From assembly GCF_036186745.1 (NCBI RefSeq), contig NZ_CP108086.1, positions 8,737,665 to 8,801,664 on the forward strand: a stretch of 64,000 bases of DNA, given 5' to 3'. The notes below the pieces were generated by a model. The model searched no databases. It was not told the origin of the DNA and saw nothing but the letters and a program-made list of their open reading frames with translations. This document shows, piece after piece, positions 30,603 to 39,338 of the stretch (the first letter of the stretch is position 1; the number at the start of each line of letters is the position of its first letter). Position numbers and translations under genes: made by a program. The stretch comes from Microbispora hainanensis. Lineage in GTDB: Bacteria; Actinomycetota; Actinomycetes; Streptosporangiales; Streptosporangiaceae.

Positions 30603-32027
30603 TCAGGGGCAGGGCGACCTGCGGCGCCCCTCGTGCCGCCCGGCCGGGCGGGCCAGCCGTGGCCGGGCCGCCTTGCCCCCGTCGCCCGTCCGCGCGTGCC
30701 GCGCCTTGCCGGCCGGCCGGCGCGCCTGTCCCGTGACCAGGTCGCGCACGCCCCGCGAGACGTGGTCGTCCCGGCCCCCGGCGGGCACGGGCGGGGTCTC
30801 GTCTTCGAGGGTGCGGTCGGCCGCCGCGTACCAGCCGGTCACCACCTGTACGGCGAGCGCCGCGAACAGCAGCACGAACGGCAGCGCCCACCCGCCGCTC
30901 ACCTGGTGGAGCAGGCCGAACGTGATCGGTCCCGCGCCGGCGATGAGATATCCGGCGCTCTGCCCGAAGGCCGACAGCGCGGCGGTGCCCGCCGGCGTGC
31001 GGGTCCGCATGGCCAGCATCGCCAGCGCGAGCGGGAAGGTGCCCCCGCCGACGGCCACGAGGATCGACCACGCCCACAGCGCGTGCCCGGTGAGCAGGCC
31101 CGCGAAGCCGGCCGCGTACAGGACCGAGAAGGCGATCACCAGCGGGCGCTGGCCGGACAACCGGGTCGCCAGGGCGGGCACCGCCATGGAGACGGGGATC
31201 CCGAGCCCGGTGAACACGGCGAGGACCAGGCCGGCCTCCCCGGCGGTGTAGCCGTTGTCCCGCAGCAGCAGGGGCAGCCAGCCGAACATCACGTACGCGA
31301 TGAGCGACTGCGAGCCGAAATATCCGGCCACGGCCCAGGCGAGCCTGCTGCGCAGGAGGCCGTCGGCTCCGGCCCTCACGGATGTGTCGCGCCGCTCCGG
31401 CTCACCGCGCCTGAGCGCGAGCCACGGAATCGCGGCCACGGCGGCCAGAGCCGCCCACACCCCGAGTGCCACGTGCCAGTTGCCTCCCGCGGCCTGCTGC
31501 ACGGGAACGGTCGCGGCGGCGGCGACCATCGTCCCGGCCGCGAGGGCCGTCGAGTAGACGGTGGTCATCGCCCCCGCCCGCCGGGGGAAGTGCCTCTTGA
31601 TCAGCGCGGGGATGACGACGTTGCCGACCGCGCCGCCCGCCAGCGCGACGGCGCTGGCCGCCATGAACGGCACGGCGGAGTCGGCGAGGGCGCGCGCGGC
31701 CTGGCCCGCCGCGAGCAGGACGATCGCCCCGAGCAGCAGCCGCTGCTCCCCCATCCTGCGCGACATGGCCGGCGTCAGCGCGCCGAACAGGGCGAAGCTC
31801 ATCACCGGCAGGGTGGTGAGCAGCCCGGTCATCGCCGCCGACAGGCCCAGCCCCGCGCTCACCTGGTCGAGCACGGTCCCCACGCTGGTCACCGCGGTAC
31901 GCAGGTTCAACGCGGCGAGGGCGATGCCCCCGGCGATCAGCCACGCCATCGATCCGCCGTGTGCTCGCAACGCGAGCACGCCCCTCCGCGTCACGACGGC
32001 ACTCATCGCCGCAACATCTCCCCTCAT
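30603..32027 (-). CDS. MFS transporter (CynX/NimT-like)
   Basis: The product has 474 residues and about twelve membrane segments. ALNLRTAVTSVGTVLDQVSA, LTTLPVMSFALFGALTPAMS and GGGTFPLALAMLAMRTRTPA match the cyanate/nitroimidazole-type MFS group. A basic C-terminal tail of about 60 residues (KARHARTGDGGKAARPRLAR) is cytoplasmic. Substrate unknown. The start at 32027 has AGGA 8 bases upstream; an ATG at 32006 is an alternative. Confidence 0.85.
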   Translation of the reverse strand: MRGDVAAMSAVVTRRGVLALRAHGGSMAWLIAGGIALAALNLRTAVTSVGTVLDQVSAGLGLSAAMTGLLTTLPVMSFALFGALTPAMSRRMGEQRLLLGAIVLLAAGQAARALADSAVPFMAASAVALAGGAVGNVVIPALIKRHFPRRAGAMTTVYSTALAAGTMVAAAATVPVQQAAGGNWHVALGVWAALAAVAAIPWLALRRGEPERRDTSVRAGADGLLRSRLAWAVAGYFGSQSLIAYVMFGWLPLLLRDNGYTAGEAGLVLAVFTGLGIPVSMAVPALATRLSGQRPLVIAFSVLYAAGFAGLLTGHALWAWSILVAVGGGTFPLALAMLAMRTRTPAGTAALSAFGQSAGYLIAGAGPITFGLLHQVSGGWALPFVLLFAALAVQVVTGWYAAADRTLEDETPPVPAGGRDDHVSRGVRDLVTGQARRPAGKARHARTGDGGKAARPRLARPAGRHEGRRRSPCP

Positions 32028-32097
32028 CCGGTCATCCTACGATTGACACCATACCAAAGCCCTCATCGCTCTCATTTGTTCCAGCCTGGGAGAAGTT

Positions 32098-32511
32098 CTA
32101 CGAACGCCGCACGCCGCGCAGCAGCCACAGCAGGCCGATCACGGGCAGCGCGAGCGGCACGAAGCCGTAGCCACTGCCGTACCCGGACCACACGGTGGCC
32201 TGCGGAAACGCGGCGGAGTCGGCCAGGCTCAGCGTGCCGACGACCAGCACCCCGGCCAGCTCGACCACGCAGGCGGCGACCGCGACGCGCCGTGCGCCGC
32301 GGGCCAGCGCCACCGTGAGCACGATGTAGACCACCCCGGCGAACGCCGACAGCACGTACGCCAGCGGCGCCTCGGCGAATCTCGTGGCGATCTGCACGGC
32401 GGCGCGTGAGGTCGCGGCCAGCGCGAAGATGCCGTAAACGGCGACGAGCACGCGTCCCGGCCCGGAGCGCACGGCCTCGCCGCCCCGGTCCTGCCCGGAG
32501 TGAGCACTCAT
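32098..32511 (-). CDS. Small integral membrane protein
   Basis: The product has 137 residues and four hydrophobic segments (VLVAVYGIFALAATSRAAVQ, AYVLSAFAGVVYIVLTVALA, VAVAACVVELAGVLVVGTL, FVPLALPVIGLLWLLRGV). I recognise no functional motif; similar proteins are annotated as hypothetical integral membrane proteins in actinomycetes. It overlaps the preceding membrane-protein gene by ATGA, so the two products probably work together. Confidence 0.75.
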   Translation of the reverse strand: MSAHSGQDRGGEAVRSGPGRVLVAVYGIFALAATSRAAVQIATRFAEAPLAYVLSAFAGVVYIVLTVALARGARRVAVAACVVELAGVLVVGTLSLADSAAFPQATVWSGYGSGYGFVPLALPVIGLLWLLRGVRRS

Positions 32512-32861
32512 GCGCCCGCGTTCCAGATCTGCAGCAGCCGCCCGGTCATGACGGCGACGGTGAAGGCGGCCACGGTGATGACCCCGGGGCCCCAGCGTGT
32601 GCGCTCCGCCCGGCCCCACCACATGGCGGCGGGCGGGATCACCACGGTGCCCAGCAGGTAGCCGATGAAGGTCGCCTTCTCCGTCACGTGGCCGAGATCG
32701 GCGAGCGCGAAGGCCGCCTGCGCGAGCACGGCGAGTTCGAGCAGCCCGAGCCCGGCCAGCAGCACCGGCCCCATCGGCCGGTTCCGTACGGCGGTGATCA
32801 CGCTGACCAGTGCGAGCACCAGGGCGGCGCCGATCAGCCAGCCCGAGTAGGCGCCGTTCAT
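32508..32861 (-). CDS. Small integral membrane protein
   Basis: The product has 117 residues and four hydrophobic segments (SGWLIGAALVLALVSVITAV, VLLAGLGLLELAVLAQAAFA, KATFIGYLLGTVVIPPAAMW, ITVAAFTVAVMTGRLLQIWN). The function is unknown. The ATG at 32861 is chosen as the first Met close to segment one; no clear Shine-Dalgarno was seen. It is translationally coupled to the downstream 137-residue membrane protein. Confidence 0.72.
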   Translation of the reverse strand: MNGAYSGWLIGAALVLALVSVITAVRNRPMGPVLLAGLGLLELAVLAQAAFALADLGHVTEKATFIGYLLGTVVIPPAAMWWGRAERTRWGPGVITVAAFTVAVMTGRLLQIWNAGA

Positions 32862-32946
32862 GCCGCGCTCGGGGCGGGGATCACAGACATGGCCAGTAGG
32901 GTATCGGCCCCCGCGCCCGCCCCGCCGCACGGCCTCCCGGCGCCGC

Positions 32947-34041
32947 CTAGCGCCGTCGGGTCTCGGCGAGGAGCAGGTCGACCGCGTCCTCGGGCTTCCC
33001 CTTGACCGCGTACGCCCCCCGCTGGCGCGAGGCGGAGCTGCCCCGGCGCAGCGCCGCGTCGGCGAGCCCCGAGACGATCTCCCAGTCGCCCAGCTCCTCC
33101 AGGGTCGGCCGCAGCTCCTCCAGCATCCACGTGATGAGCCGCGGGGCCGGTTCGGGCCTGCTCGTCACCGGCGACAGCAGGTCGCCCTCCAGCCCGTCGC
33201 GGGCCGCCCGCCAGTTGGCCGCCCGCAGCAGCGCAAGGCGCTGCTCGCCGGCCGGCGGCTCACCCCGCTCCACGGCCTCGGTCTCCCTCGTCATGAGGGC
33301 GCGGAAGAGACCCGCGAGCAGCACCACGTCGTCCGCGAGCGGGCAGGAGTCGCAGATGCGCATCTCCACCGTCGGCACGTGGGCGCTGAGCCGCAGGTCG
33401 AAATAGACCATGCCGCGGTCCTCGATGACGCCGGAGGCCACCAGGTCATCGGCCGTCCTGTCATAGTCGGCGGCGTCGGCGAACGGCCCGAGCGGGCCCG
33501 CGGTCGGCCAGCGCTGCCAGGTCAGCGCGCGGCTGCTGGCATATCCGCTGTCCTCGTCCATCCAGTAGGGCGAGCTGGCGCTGAGCGCGAGCAGCGGAGG
33601 GAGCCACGCCTCCACGCGCTGGGCGGCGAGCACCGCCACGTCCCTGTCGTCGATCTCCACGTGCACCTGCGCCCCGCAGATGAGCTGCTCCTGGGCGAGG
33701 AACCGGTAGGACTCCTGCAGGTACTCGTAGCGCTCCCCGGGCGTGAACGTGTAGCCCTCGATGCCGGTGATCGGAGTGCTGCCGGAGGCGATCACGCCCA
33801 CCCCCAGCGGCTCACCGGCGGACACGAGCCCCTGGCGCAGCCGCACGATCTCGGCCCGCACGTCGCCCAGGTCCTCCATCGGGGTGCTGTTGGTCTCCAC
33901 CACCGAGCGCTGCAGCTCGGCCGCGAACCCCTCGTCCGGCAGCCGCTCCAGCATCGACTCCGCCAACGGCGTCAGCCGCCGGGTCTCGAGATCGACGACA
34001 AGGAACTCTTCTTCAACGCCGACAGGCCGTCTCTTCGTCAT
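32947..34041 (-). CDS. ybdK: YbdK-type carboxylate-amine ligase (glutamate-cysteine ligase 2 family)
   Basis: The product has 364 residues. VGVEEEFLVVDLETRRLTPL is the family N-terminus. VVETNSTPMEDLGDVRAEIV, GAQVHVEIDDRD and HVPTVEMRICDSCPLADDVV follow in the usual order. Members show weak gamma-glutamylcysteine synthetase activity; their role in mycothiol-producing actinobacteria is unclear. The ATG at 34041 places the conserved Gly-Val-Glu-Glu-Glu near the N-terminus. Confidence 0.88.
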   Translation of the reverse strand: MTKRRPVGVEEEFLVVDLETRRLTPLAESMLERLPDEGFAAELQRSVVETNSTPMEDLGDVRAEIVRLRQGLVSAGEPLGVGVIASGSTPITGIEGYTFTPGERYEYLQESYRFLAQEQLICGAQVHVEIDDRDVAVLAAQRVEAWLPPLLALSASSPYWMDEDSGYASSRALTWQRWPTAGPLGPFADAADYDRTADDLVASGVIEDRGMVYFDLRLSAHVPTVEMRICDSCPLADDVVLLAGLFRALMTRETEAVERGEPPAGEQRLALLRAANWRAARDGLEGDLLSPVTSRPEPAPRLITWMLEELRPTLEELGDWEIVSGLADAALRRGSSASRQRGAYAVKGKPEDAVDLLLAETRRR

Positions 34042-34220
34042 GACCGCTCGACTACCCCGATGGTGCGAAATAGGCCTGCCCGGCCGAGCACGCGCGAGAC
34101 AGGAGCCGTGTACGTATCCGGCGTCGCCTGGCGAATTTCCCTTTACGTAGAACATTTTCCGTGAATGATGGCTCTTATCGGGTGGGGGCCCGACATTTCC
34201 ACTACGGGGAAGGATTCGAC

Positions 34221-35606
34221 ATGCCTGTCGACCTGTCCAACGCCAAACCGCTCGCCTGGGATTCGGCGAAACTCGACGCCGACACCAAGGTCATGCTCGA
34301 CAACCTGCAGCCGAACATCCTCCAGGCGCACGTGCGGGAGAGCGTGTCCCTGCTCCTCGTGCACTTCGGCGACGGCCCGGACGGCAGGCGCTTCCTGCGC
34401 TCCCTGGTGCCGCTCATGAAATCGGCCAGGAAGCACCTGGAGGAGGTCCGCGCGTTCAACCGCACGAAGAAACCCGGCACGCCGTACGTGGGCGTCGGCA
34501 TCAGCAAAATCGGCTATCTGAAACTGGGCCACTCGACCACCCGATTCACCGACAACGCGTTCAAATCGGGGATGAAGCGGCGCAAGGACACGTTGAACGA
34601 CCCGGCGGTGAGCGCCTGGGAGAAGCACTACCAGGAGGAGATCCACGCGATCGTGCTGATCGGCGACGCCGCGCCCGAGCCGGTCGCCGCCACCCGCAAG
34701 CGTGTCCTCGCGCTGCTGCCGAAGACCGCGAAGATCGTCGGCGAGGAGAAGGGCGAGGGCCTGCGCGACGCGCAGGGGCGGGGCATCGAGCACTTCGGCT
34801 ACGTGGACGGCCGCAGCCAGCCGCTGTTCCTCGCCGACCAGGTGGCCGCCGAGTCCGGCGCCAACTGGAATCCCTTCTTCCCGCTGAGCCACGTGCTCGT
34901 CCCCGATCCCCTCGCTCCCCGCCCGGCCCGCCACTTCGGCAGCTACCTCGTGCTGCGCAAGCTGGAGCAGAACGTCCGCGCGTTCCGCGAGGCCGAGGAG
35001 GCCCTCGCCGACGCGCTCGGCCTGAAGGGAGACGACCGGCCGCTCGCGGGCGCGATGCTGGTCGGCCGGTTCCGCAACGGCACGCCGCTGCGGCTGCACG
35101 GCAGGCCCAGCTCCGAGGGCCACCCTGTGCAGAACGACTTCAGCTACCGCGACGACCCCGGCGCCAAGTGCCCGGTCGGCGCGCACATCCGCAAGGCAAA
35201 CCCCCGTGACTCCCGGGACGGCGGCCTGGAGCGCACGCTCGGCGTGATGATGGCCCGGCGCGGCCAGACGTACGGCAGGCGCACCGACACGCCGTGGGAC
35301 GACGCGCCCCCGGCGGCCCGGCCGACCGGCGGGGTGGGCCTGCTGTTCATGGCGTTCAACGCCAGCCTGCAGGGCCAGTTCGAGTTCACCCAGCAGACCT
35401 GGGCCGACAACCCCGGCTTCCCTGACGAGGGCACCGGCCACGATCCCGTGATCGGCCAGGGCAAGCGGGACGTCAAGGTGCGCTACCCGAAGGCGTGGAA
35501 CAGCACCAAGCTCAGCGCCCCGCAGCGCCAGGTCCCCCAGACCGTGACCATGAAGGGCGGCGAATACTTCTTCATGCCGTCGCTCGCCTATCTCAAGAGC
35601 CTCTGA
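34221..35606 (+). CDS. DyP-type heme peroxidase
   Basis: The product has 461 residues. The diagnostic G-x-x-D-G motif is GYVDG (193-197) and the proximal heme ligand is His322 in GAHIRKANPRD. No Tat signal is visible, so it is probably cytoplasmic, and the length suits the larger non-secreted DyP classes. It would oxidise dyes or phenolics with H2O2; the physiological substrate is unknown. GGGGAAGG lies 7 bases before the ATG at 34221. It is divergent from the YbdK-like gene. Confidence 0.9.
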   Translation: MPVDLSNAKPLAWDSAKLDADTKVMLDNLQPNILQAHVRESVSLLLVHFGDGPDGRRFLRSLVPLMKSARKHLEEVRAFNRTKKPGTPYVGVGISKIGYLKLGHSTTRFTDNAFKSGMKRRKDTLNDPAVSAWEKHYQEEIHAIVLIGDAAPEPVAATRKRVLALLPKTAKIVGEEKGEGLRDAQGRGIEHFGYVDGRSQPLFLADQVAAESGANWNPFFPLSHVLVPDPLAPRPARHFGSYLVLRKLEQNVRAFREAEEALADALGLKGDDRPLAGAMLVGRFRNGTPLRLHGRPSSEGHPVQNDFSYRDDPGAKCPVGAHIRKANPRDSRDGGLERTLGVMMARRGQTYGRRTDTPWDDAPPAARPTGGVGLLFMAFNASLQGQFEFTQQTWADNPGFPDEGTGHDPVIGQGKRDVKVRYPKAWNSTKLSAPQRQVPQTVTMKGGEYFFMPSLAYLKSL

Positions 35607-35609
35607 TCC

Positions 35610-35792
35610 TCAGACGCTGCAGGCGACGCCGGCGGTGACGGGTGCGGGCGCGCCGCTCGGCACGTCGATCGCCGCCGCCTCGCCGGCGGCGCTGGGCGAG
35701 GCAGTCGTGGGCGAGCTGTGGTTCGCGTTCTCCGTGCCGCGGTATCCGGCGCTGGTCCCGATCTGCGCCGTAAGCGGCCTGGTCCACGCCAC
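35610..35792 (-). CDS. Possible small ORF of 60 codons downstream of tRNA-Ala copy 3
   Basis: A GTG-started frame encodes 60 residues, rich in Ala, Ser, Thr and Pro, ending PAPVTAGVACSV. Third codon positions are almost all G or C, as in real genes here. No homologue is recognised and no clear Shine-Dalgarno was seen. It may be the tail of a lost gene. It converges with the DyP gene, 3 bases apart. Confidence 0.3.
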   Translation of the reverse strand: MAWTRPLTAQIGTSAGYRGTENANHSSPTTASPSAAGEAAAIDVPSGAPAPVTAGVACSV

Positions 35793-35843
35793 GCGGCGCT
35801 CGCCGCAGCCCGCTGCCCGCCGGATAACTCACCGGATGAAGGG

Positions 35844-35916
35844 TGGAGCTATGGGGATTCGAACCCCAGACCCCTTCCATGCCATGGAAGTGCGCTACCA
35901 GCTGCGCTATAGCCCC
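35844..35916 (-). tRNA. tRNA-Ala (GGC), copy 3
   Basis: It is identical to copy 1 over 73 bases, with anticodon GGC and no encoded CCA. The only bases shared outside the gene are TTGCCA-like at the 5' side. An AT-rich stretch on the minus strand (CCTATATGCT, about 35957-35966) is a possible -10. No terminator is evident downstream. Confidence 0.95.
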
Positions 35917-36007
35917 TTGCCACCGCTCCGGGTGTTCCCGGCGCGGCGCTCGGAGAGCATATAGGTATGCCCATCCGTTTACCTAATCGTCACCGGTCAC
36001 ACGCGTC

Positions 36008-36643
36008 TCAGCCGTCCGCGGTGGCGGCCGGGCTGTCGTCGCTGCTGACCGGCTCGGGCAGCGTGCCCGCGTTGTGCTCCAGCAGCCGCCAGCCCCGGCG
36101 GCCCTCTTCAAGCACCGACCACGAGCAGTTGCCGAGGCCGCCCAGCGCCGACCACAGTTCCTGCGGCAGCCCGAGCAGCCGGCAGATGCCGAGCCGCAGC
36201 GCGGCGCCGTGCGAGGCGACGACCAGCAGGCCGTCGTCGTCGAGGCGGGCCGCCCAGCGCCCGATCGCGTCGGCGACCCGGTCGGCGACGTGCCCCACGT
36301 CCTCGCCGCCCGGGGCCTCCCACGCCTCGTATTCGACCGGCCAGCCCGCCCTGATCTCGTCGCGGGTCAGGCCCTCCCACTCGCCGCCGCCGCGCTCGCG
36401 CAGGTCCTTGTCGACCGACACGTCGAGGCCGGTGAGCCGGCCGAGGGCCGAGGCGGTGTCGTACGCGCGCCGCAGGTCCGAGGAGACGAGCATGGTCGGC
36501 CGCAGGGCCGCGAGCAGGGAGGCCGCCCGGGCCGCCTGCGCGATGCCGGTCTCGTCCAGTGCGATGTCGGTGTGCCCCTGGAAGCGCTTCTCGACGTTCC
36601 ACAGCGTCTGCCCGTGCCGCAGGCAGACGACGCGGCGGCTCAT
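36008..36643 (-). CDS. Histidine phosphatase (phosphoglycerate mutase-like) family protein
   Basis: The product has 211 residues. The active-site motif VVCLRHGQTLWNVEKRFQGH gives the phospho-accepting His (R-H-G). LVSSDLRRAYDTASALGRLT and VASHGAALRLGICRLLGLP complete the RHG fold. The gene follows rsfS with a 25-base gap on the same strand, an arrangement common in actinobacteria. The substrate is unknown. Confidence 0.9.
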   Translation of the reverse strand: MSRRVVCLRHGQTLWNVEKRFQGHTDIALDETGIAQAARAASLLAALRPTMLVSSDLRRAYDTASALGRLTGLDVSVDKDLRERGGGEWEGLTRDEIRAGWPVEYEAWEAPGGEDVGHVADRVADAIGRWAARLDDDGLLVVASHGAALRLGICRLLGLPQELWSALGGLGNCSWSVLEEGRRGWRLLEHNAGTLPEPVSSDDSPAATADG

Positions 36644-36668
36644 CGCGCCGCTCCGATGATCGCGTTCG

Positions 36669-37073
36669 TCACCGGGCCGCCCCGTGCCCGCGCTGGGCGG
36701 CGACCCGCTTGACGCTCTCCGGCAGCTCGATGGACGGGCAGTCCTTCCACAGGCGCTCCAGCGCGTAGAAGTTGCGGTCCTCCTCGTGCTGCACGTGCAC
36801 CACGATGTCGAGGTAGTCGAGCAGGACCCAGCGGCCCTCCCGCTCCCCCTCGCGGCGTACGGGTTTGGCGTCGGCCTCCACGCGCAGGCGCTCCTCGATC
36901 TCGTCGACGACCGCGCGCACCTGCCGGTCGTTGGACGCGGAGCAGAGGAGGAAGGCGTCGGTGATGACGAGCTGGTCGCTCACGTCATAGGCGATGATGT
37001 CGTCGGCCAGCTTCTCCGCGGCTGCCTCGGCCGCCACGCGCACGAGCTGGATCGATCTCTCGGATGCTGTCAC
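36669..37073 (-). CDS. rsfS: Ribosome silencing factor RsfS
   Basis: The product has 134 residues. The core reads AAEKLADDIIAYDVSDQLVI, DAFLLCSASNDRQVRAVVDE, then WVLLDYLDIVVHVQHEEDRN and YALERLWKDCP, diagnostic of the RsfS/Iojap family. It binds ribosomal protein L14 and blocks subunit joining under starvation. The GTG at 37073 is used; GGAGGA lies 13 bases upstream, slightly far. In related genomes it directly follows nadD; here a damaged arsR/MFS pair lies between. Confidence 0.93.
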   Translation of the reverse strand: MTASERSIQLVRVAAEAAAEKLADDIIAYDVSDQLVITDAFLLCSASNDRQVRAVVDEIEERLRVEADAKPVRREGEREGRWVLLDYLDIVVHVQHEEDRNFYALERLWKDCPSIELPESVKRVAAQRGHGAAR

Positions 37074-37223
37074 GATTCGGTTCTGTCCTCCGTTGACGGG
37101 TTCTTCCAGGGTGCACAGTGTCATTCCAGGGTGCACAGTCCGCGTGCCCCGTACAACCGGCTTTCCCGGGGAGACCCTACCGGCACACCCTGTCATTCCG
37201 GTGTTATGCCCGGGATCAGGGGT

Positions 37224-37600
37224 TCAACGTCCTTCGGTGCCCGTGGATTCCGTCATGGGAAAGGCGGCGACCGTCGCGCCGACCCGGATCGTCCCCGGTG
37301 TGCGCGGGGCCGCCGCGCCCTCGTGCAGGTCCACGATCGCGGCGAGGATCCTGCCGCGTACGTCGTGCCACAGCTCCGGCTCGACCCACAGCTCGGCGTC
37401 GGCCGTGACCCCCTCCTCGTCCGCGCGGCGCCGCCCGGCCCGCTCGCGCAGCGACTGCGCCAGCGCCTCGGCGAGCAGCGGGAAGCCGTCCCTCTGCTCG
37501 GTCAGCGGCGTGCCTCCCGCCGCCCGATAGCGGCGCTCCCTGCCTCCGCGCCGGACCCGTACGTCGGCCAGCTCGGTCAGCCCGGCGGCGTCCAGGAAGC
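37224..37600 (-). pseudogene. 5'-truncated ArsR-type regulator gene
   Basis: The minus-strand frame reads FLDAAGLTELADVRVRRGG, RERRYRAAGGTPLTEQRDGF, ADAELWVEPELWHDVR and TPGTIRVGATVAAFPMTES, ending in TGA at 37224-37226. This is the wing and C-terminal half of a winged-helix ArsR-like regulator. The helix-turn-helix N-terminus (about 50 residues) and the start codon are missing. The frame ends abruptly at about 37600, where a divergent MFS gene begins, itself lacking its 5' end. Confidence 0.65.
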
Positions 37601-38650
37601 GTGGCCGGGCCCGCGCTCGGCGCGGTGGTCGACGTCCTCGGCGCCCGGCCCGTGCTCGTCTGGACGAACGTCGTGATGGGCGCGGCGCTCTGCCTGCTGT
37701 TCCTGGTCCGCTCCCCCGCGCAGGTCTGGCTGGTGTTCGCGGTGCTCCAGCTGTACGGCGTGAGCTTCGTCGTGCTCGACGCGGCGGAGGCGGCCGTCCT
37801 GCCCGACGCCGTGCCGGAGACCCTGCTGGCCGGGGTCAACGGGCTGCGCATGAGCGCGTCGGAAGGCACGCGCCTCGCCGCGCCGCTGCTGGGCGCCGGG
37901 CTGTTCGCCGTCGCGGGCGGCGACGCGGTGGTCGCGCTCGACGCGGCCACGTTCGCGGCCGGCGCGTGGCTGCTCGGCACGCTGCGCCTGCCGGCCGCCC
38001 CCGTGCGACGCGCCCGCGTGACGCGCGGCTGGGCGGCCCGGACGGCGGAGGGGGCGCGCTTCCTGTTCCGCGACCCGCTCCTGGGCCGCCTCATGCTGTC
38101 CGGGGCCGCGCTGATGCTGGTCTCCGGCGTCAACGGGGCGCTGGTCTTCGCCGTCGTCGATCACGGCCTGCACCAGGAGCCCGGCTTCACCGGCGTGCTG
38201 TCCGCGATCCAGGGCGGCGGCACGGTGCTCGGCGGCATGATCGCGGGGCCGCTGCTGCGCCGGGCCGGCGAGGCGCGGCTGGCCGCCGCCGGAGGGCTCC
38301 TGTACGCCGCCTCGGTGGCGCTGCGGGCCCTCCCCTCGACGCCCGTCGTGGCGGCGGCGGGCCTGCTGTCCGGGCTGGGGCTGCCCTGGGTGCTGGTCGC
38401 CGCCCTCACCGCCGTGCAGCGGATCGCACCCCGCGACCTGCTGGCCACCGTCTCGGCGACCGCCAACACCGTGCTGTTCGTCCCGACCGCCGTGGGGATG
38501 GCGCTCGGCGCCGGGCTCCTCGCCCTGACCTCCTACCGCCCGGTGCTGTGGGCCGCGGCGTTCGCCGGCGCGCTCGCCGCGGCGTACGCCCGGCGGAGAC
38601 CGCGCCGGGCCGTCACGACTCCGGATCGCGATACAAGCGCCGCTTGTTGA
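37601..38650 (+). pseudogene. 5'-truncated MFS transporter gene
   Basis: From 37601 the frame reads VAGPALGAVVDVLGARPVLV, the segment 2-3 region of an MFS exporter. It continues for 349 residues with about ten membrane segments (FLFRDPLLGRLMLSGAALML; LGGMIAGPLLRRAGEARLAA). The first about 50 residues (segment one and the start) are missing. A GTG sits at the junction but has no promoter or Shine-Dalgarno of its own, so the gene is probably inactive. Its 3' end overlaps the convergent nadD by 38 bases. Confidence 0.65.
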
Positions 38651-39224
38651 TGTACTGCACGATGCCGTCGGGGACGAGATACCAGATGGGCTCCCCGGCG
38701 GCCACCCGGTCGCGGCACTCGGAGGAGGAGATCGCCAGCGCCGGGATCTCGATCAGGCTGACCTTGCCCGCCGGCAGGCCGGGGTCCTGGAGCGTGTGGC
38801 CGGGCCGGGTGCAGCCGACGAAGTGCGCGATCGTGAACAGCTCGTCGGCGTCGCGCCAGCTAAGGATCTGCGCGAGCGCGTCGGCGCCGGTGATGAAGTA
38901 GAGCTCCACGTCCGGGCCGTACGCGGCGGAGATGTCACGCAGCGTGTCGATCGTGTACGTGGGGCCCGGCCGGTCGATGTCCACCCGGCTGACCGAGAAG
39001 CGCGGGTTCGACGCGGTGGCGATCACCGTCATGAGATAGCGGTCCTCGGACGAGGACACGGTCTGCTCGGCCTTCTGCCAGGGCTGACCTGTCGGGACGA
39101 ACACCACCTCGTCCAGGTTGAAGTGGTGGGCCACCTCGCTGGCCGCCACCAGGTGACCGTGGTGGATCGGGTCGAAGGTCCCGCCCATCACGCCCAGTCG
39201 CCGGATCGCCGTCCCGTTACGCAT
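38613..39224 (-). CDS. nadD: Nicotinate-nucleotide adenylyltransferase
   Basis: The product has 203 residues. GGTFDPIHHGHL (14-25) is the nucleotidyltransferase H-x-G-H motif and ALAISSSECRDRVAAGEPIW is the C-terminal ISSSxxR motif. SWRDADELFTIAHFVGCTRP is typical of NadD. It makes deamido-NAD from nicotinate mononucleotide and ATP. The ATG at 39224 is close to the conserved core. Confidence 0.95.
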   Translation of the reverse strand: MRNGTAIRRLGVMGGTFDPIHHGHLVAASEVAHHFNLDEVVFVPTGQPWQKAEQTVSSSEDRYLMTVIATASNPRFSVSRVDIDRPGPTYTIDTLRDISAAYGPDVELYFITGADALAQILSWRDADELFTIAHFVGCTRPGHTLQDPGLPAGKVSLIEIPALAISSSECRDRVAAGEPIWYLVPDGIVQYINKRRLYRDPES

Positions 39225-39338
39225 GGAACGGACGATAACGCCCCTACCGGACCAACCGGGAAACCGGCCCTCCCGTGACGGCCCGGGCGCCCCGCTGTGC
39301 CCGCGCGCGTCCGGCCCGTGAGACATAGCATGCGGAAC

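Noticed and set aside
3253..35916. The three tRNA-Ala copies as an assembly duplication
   Set aside because: Flanking sequences differ completely and copy 2 has a T-loop base change, so they are separate genes.
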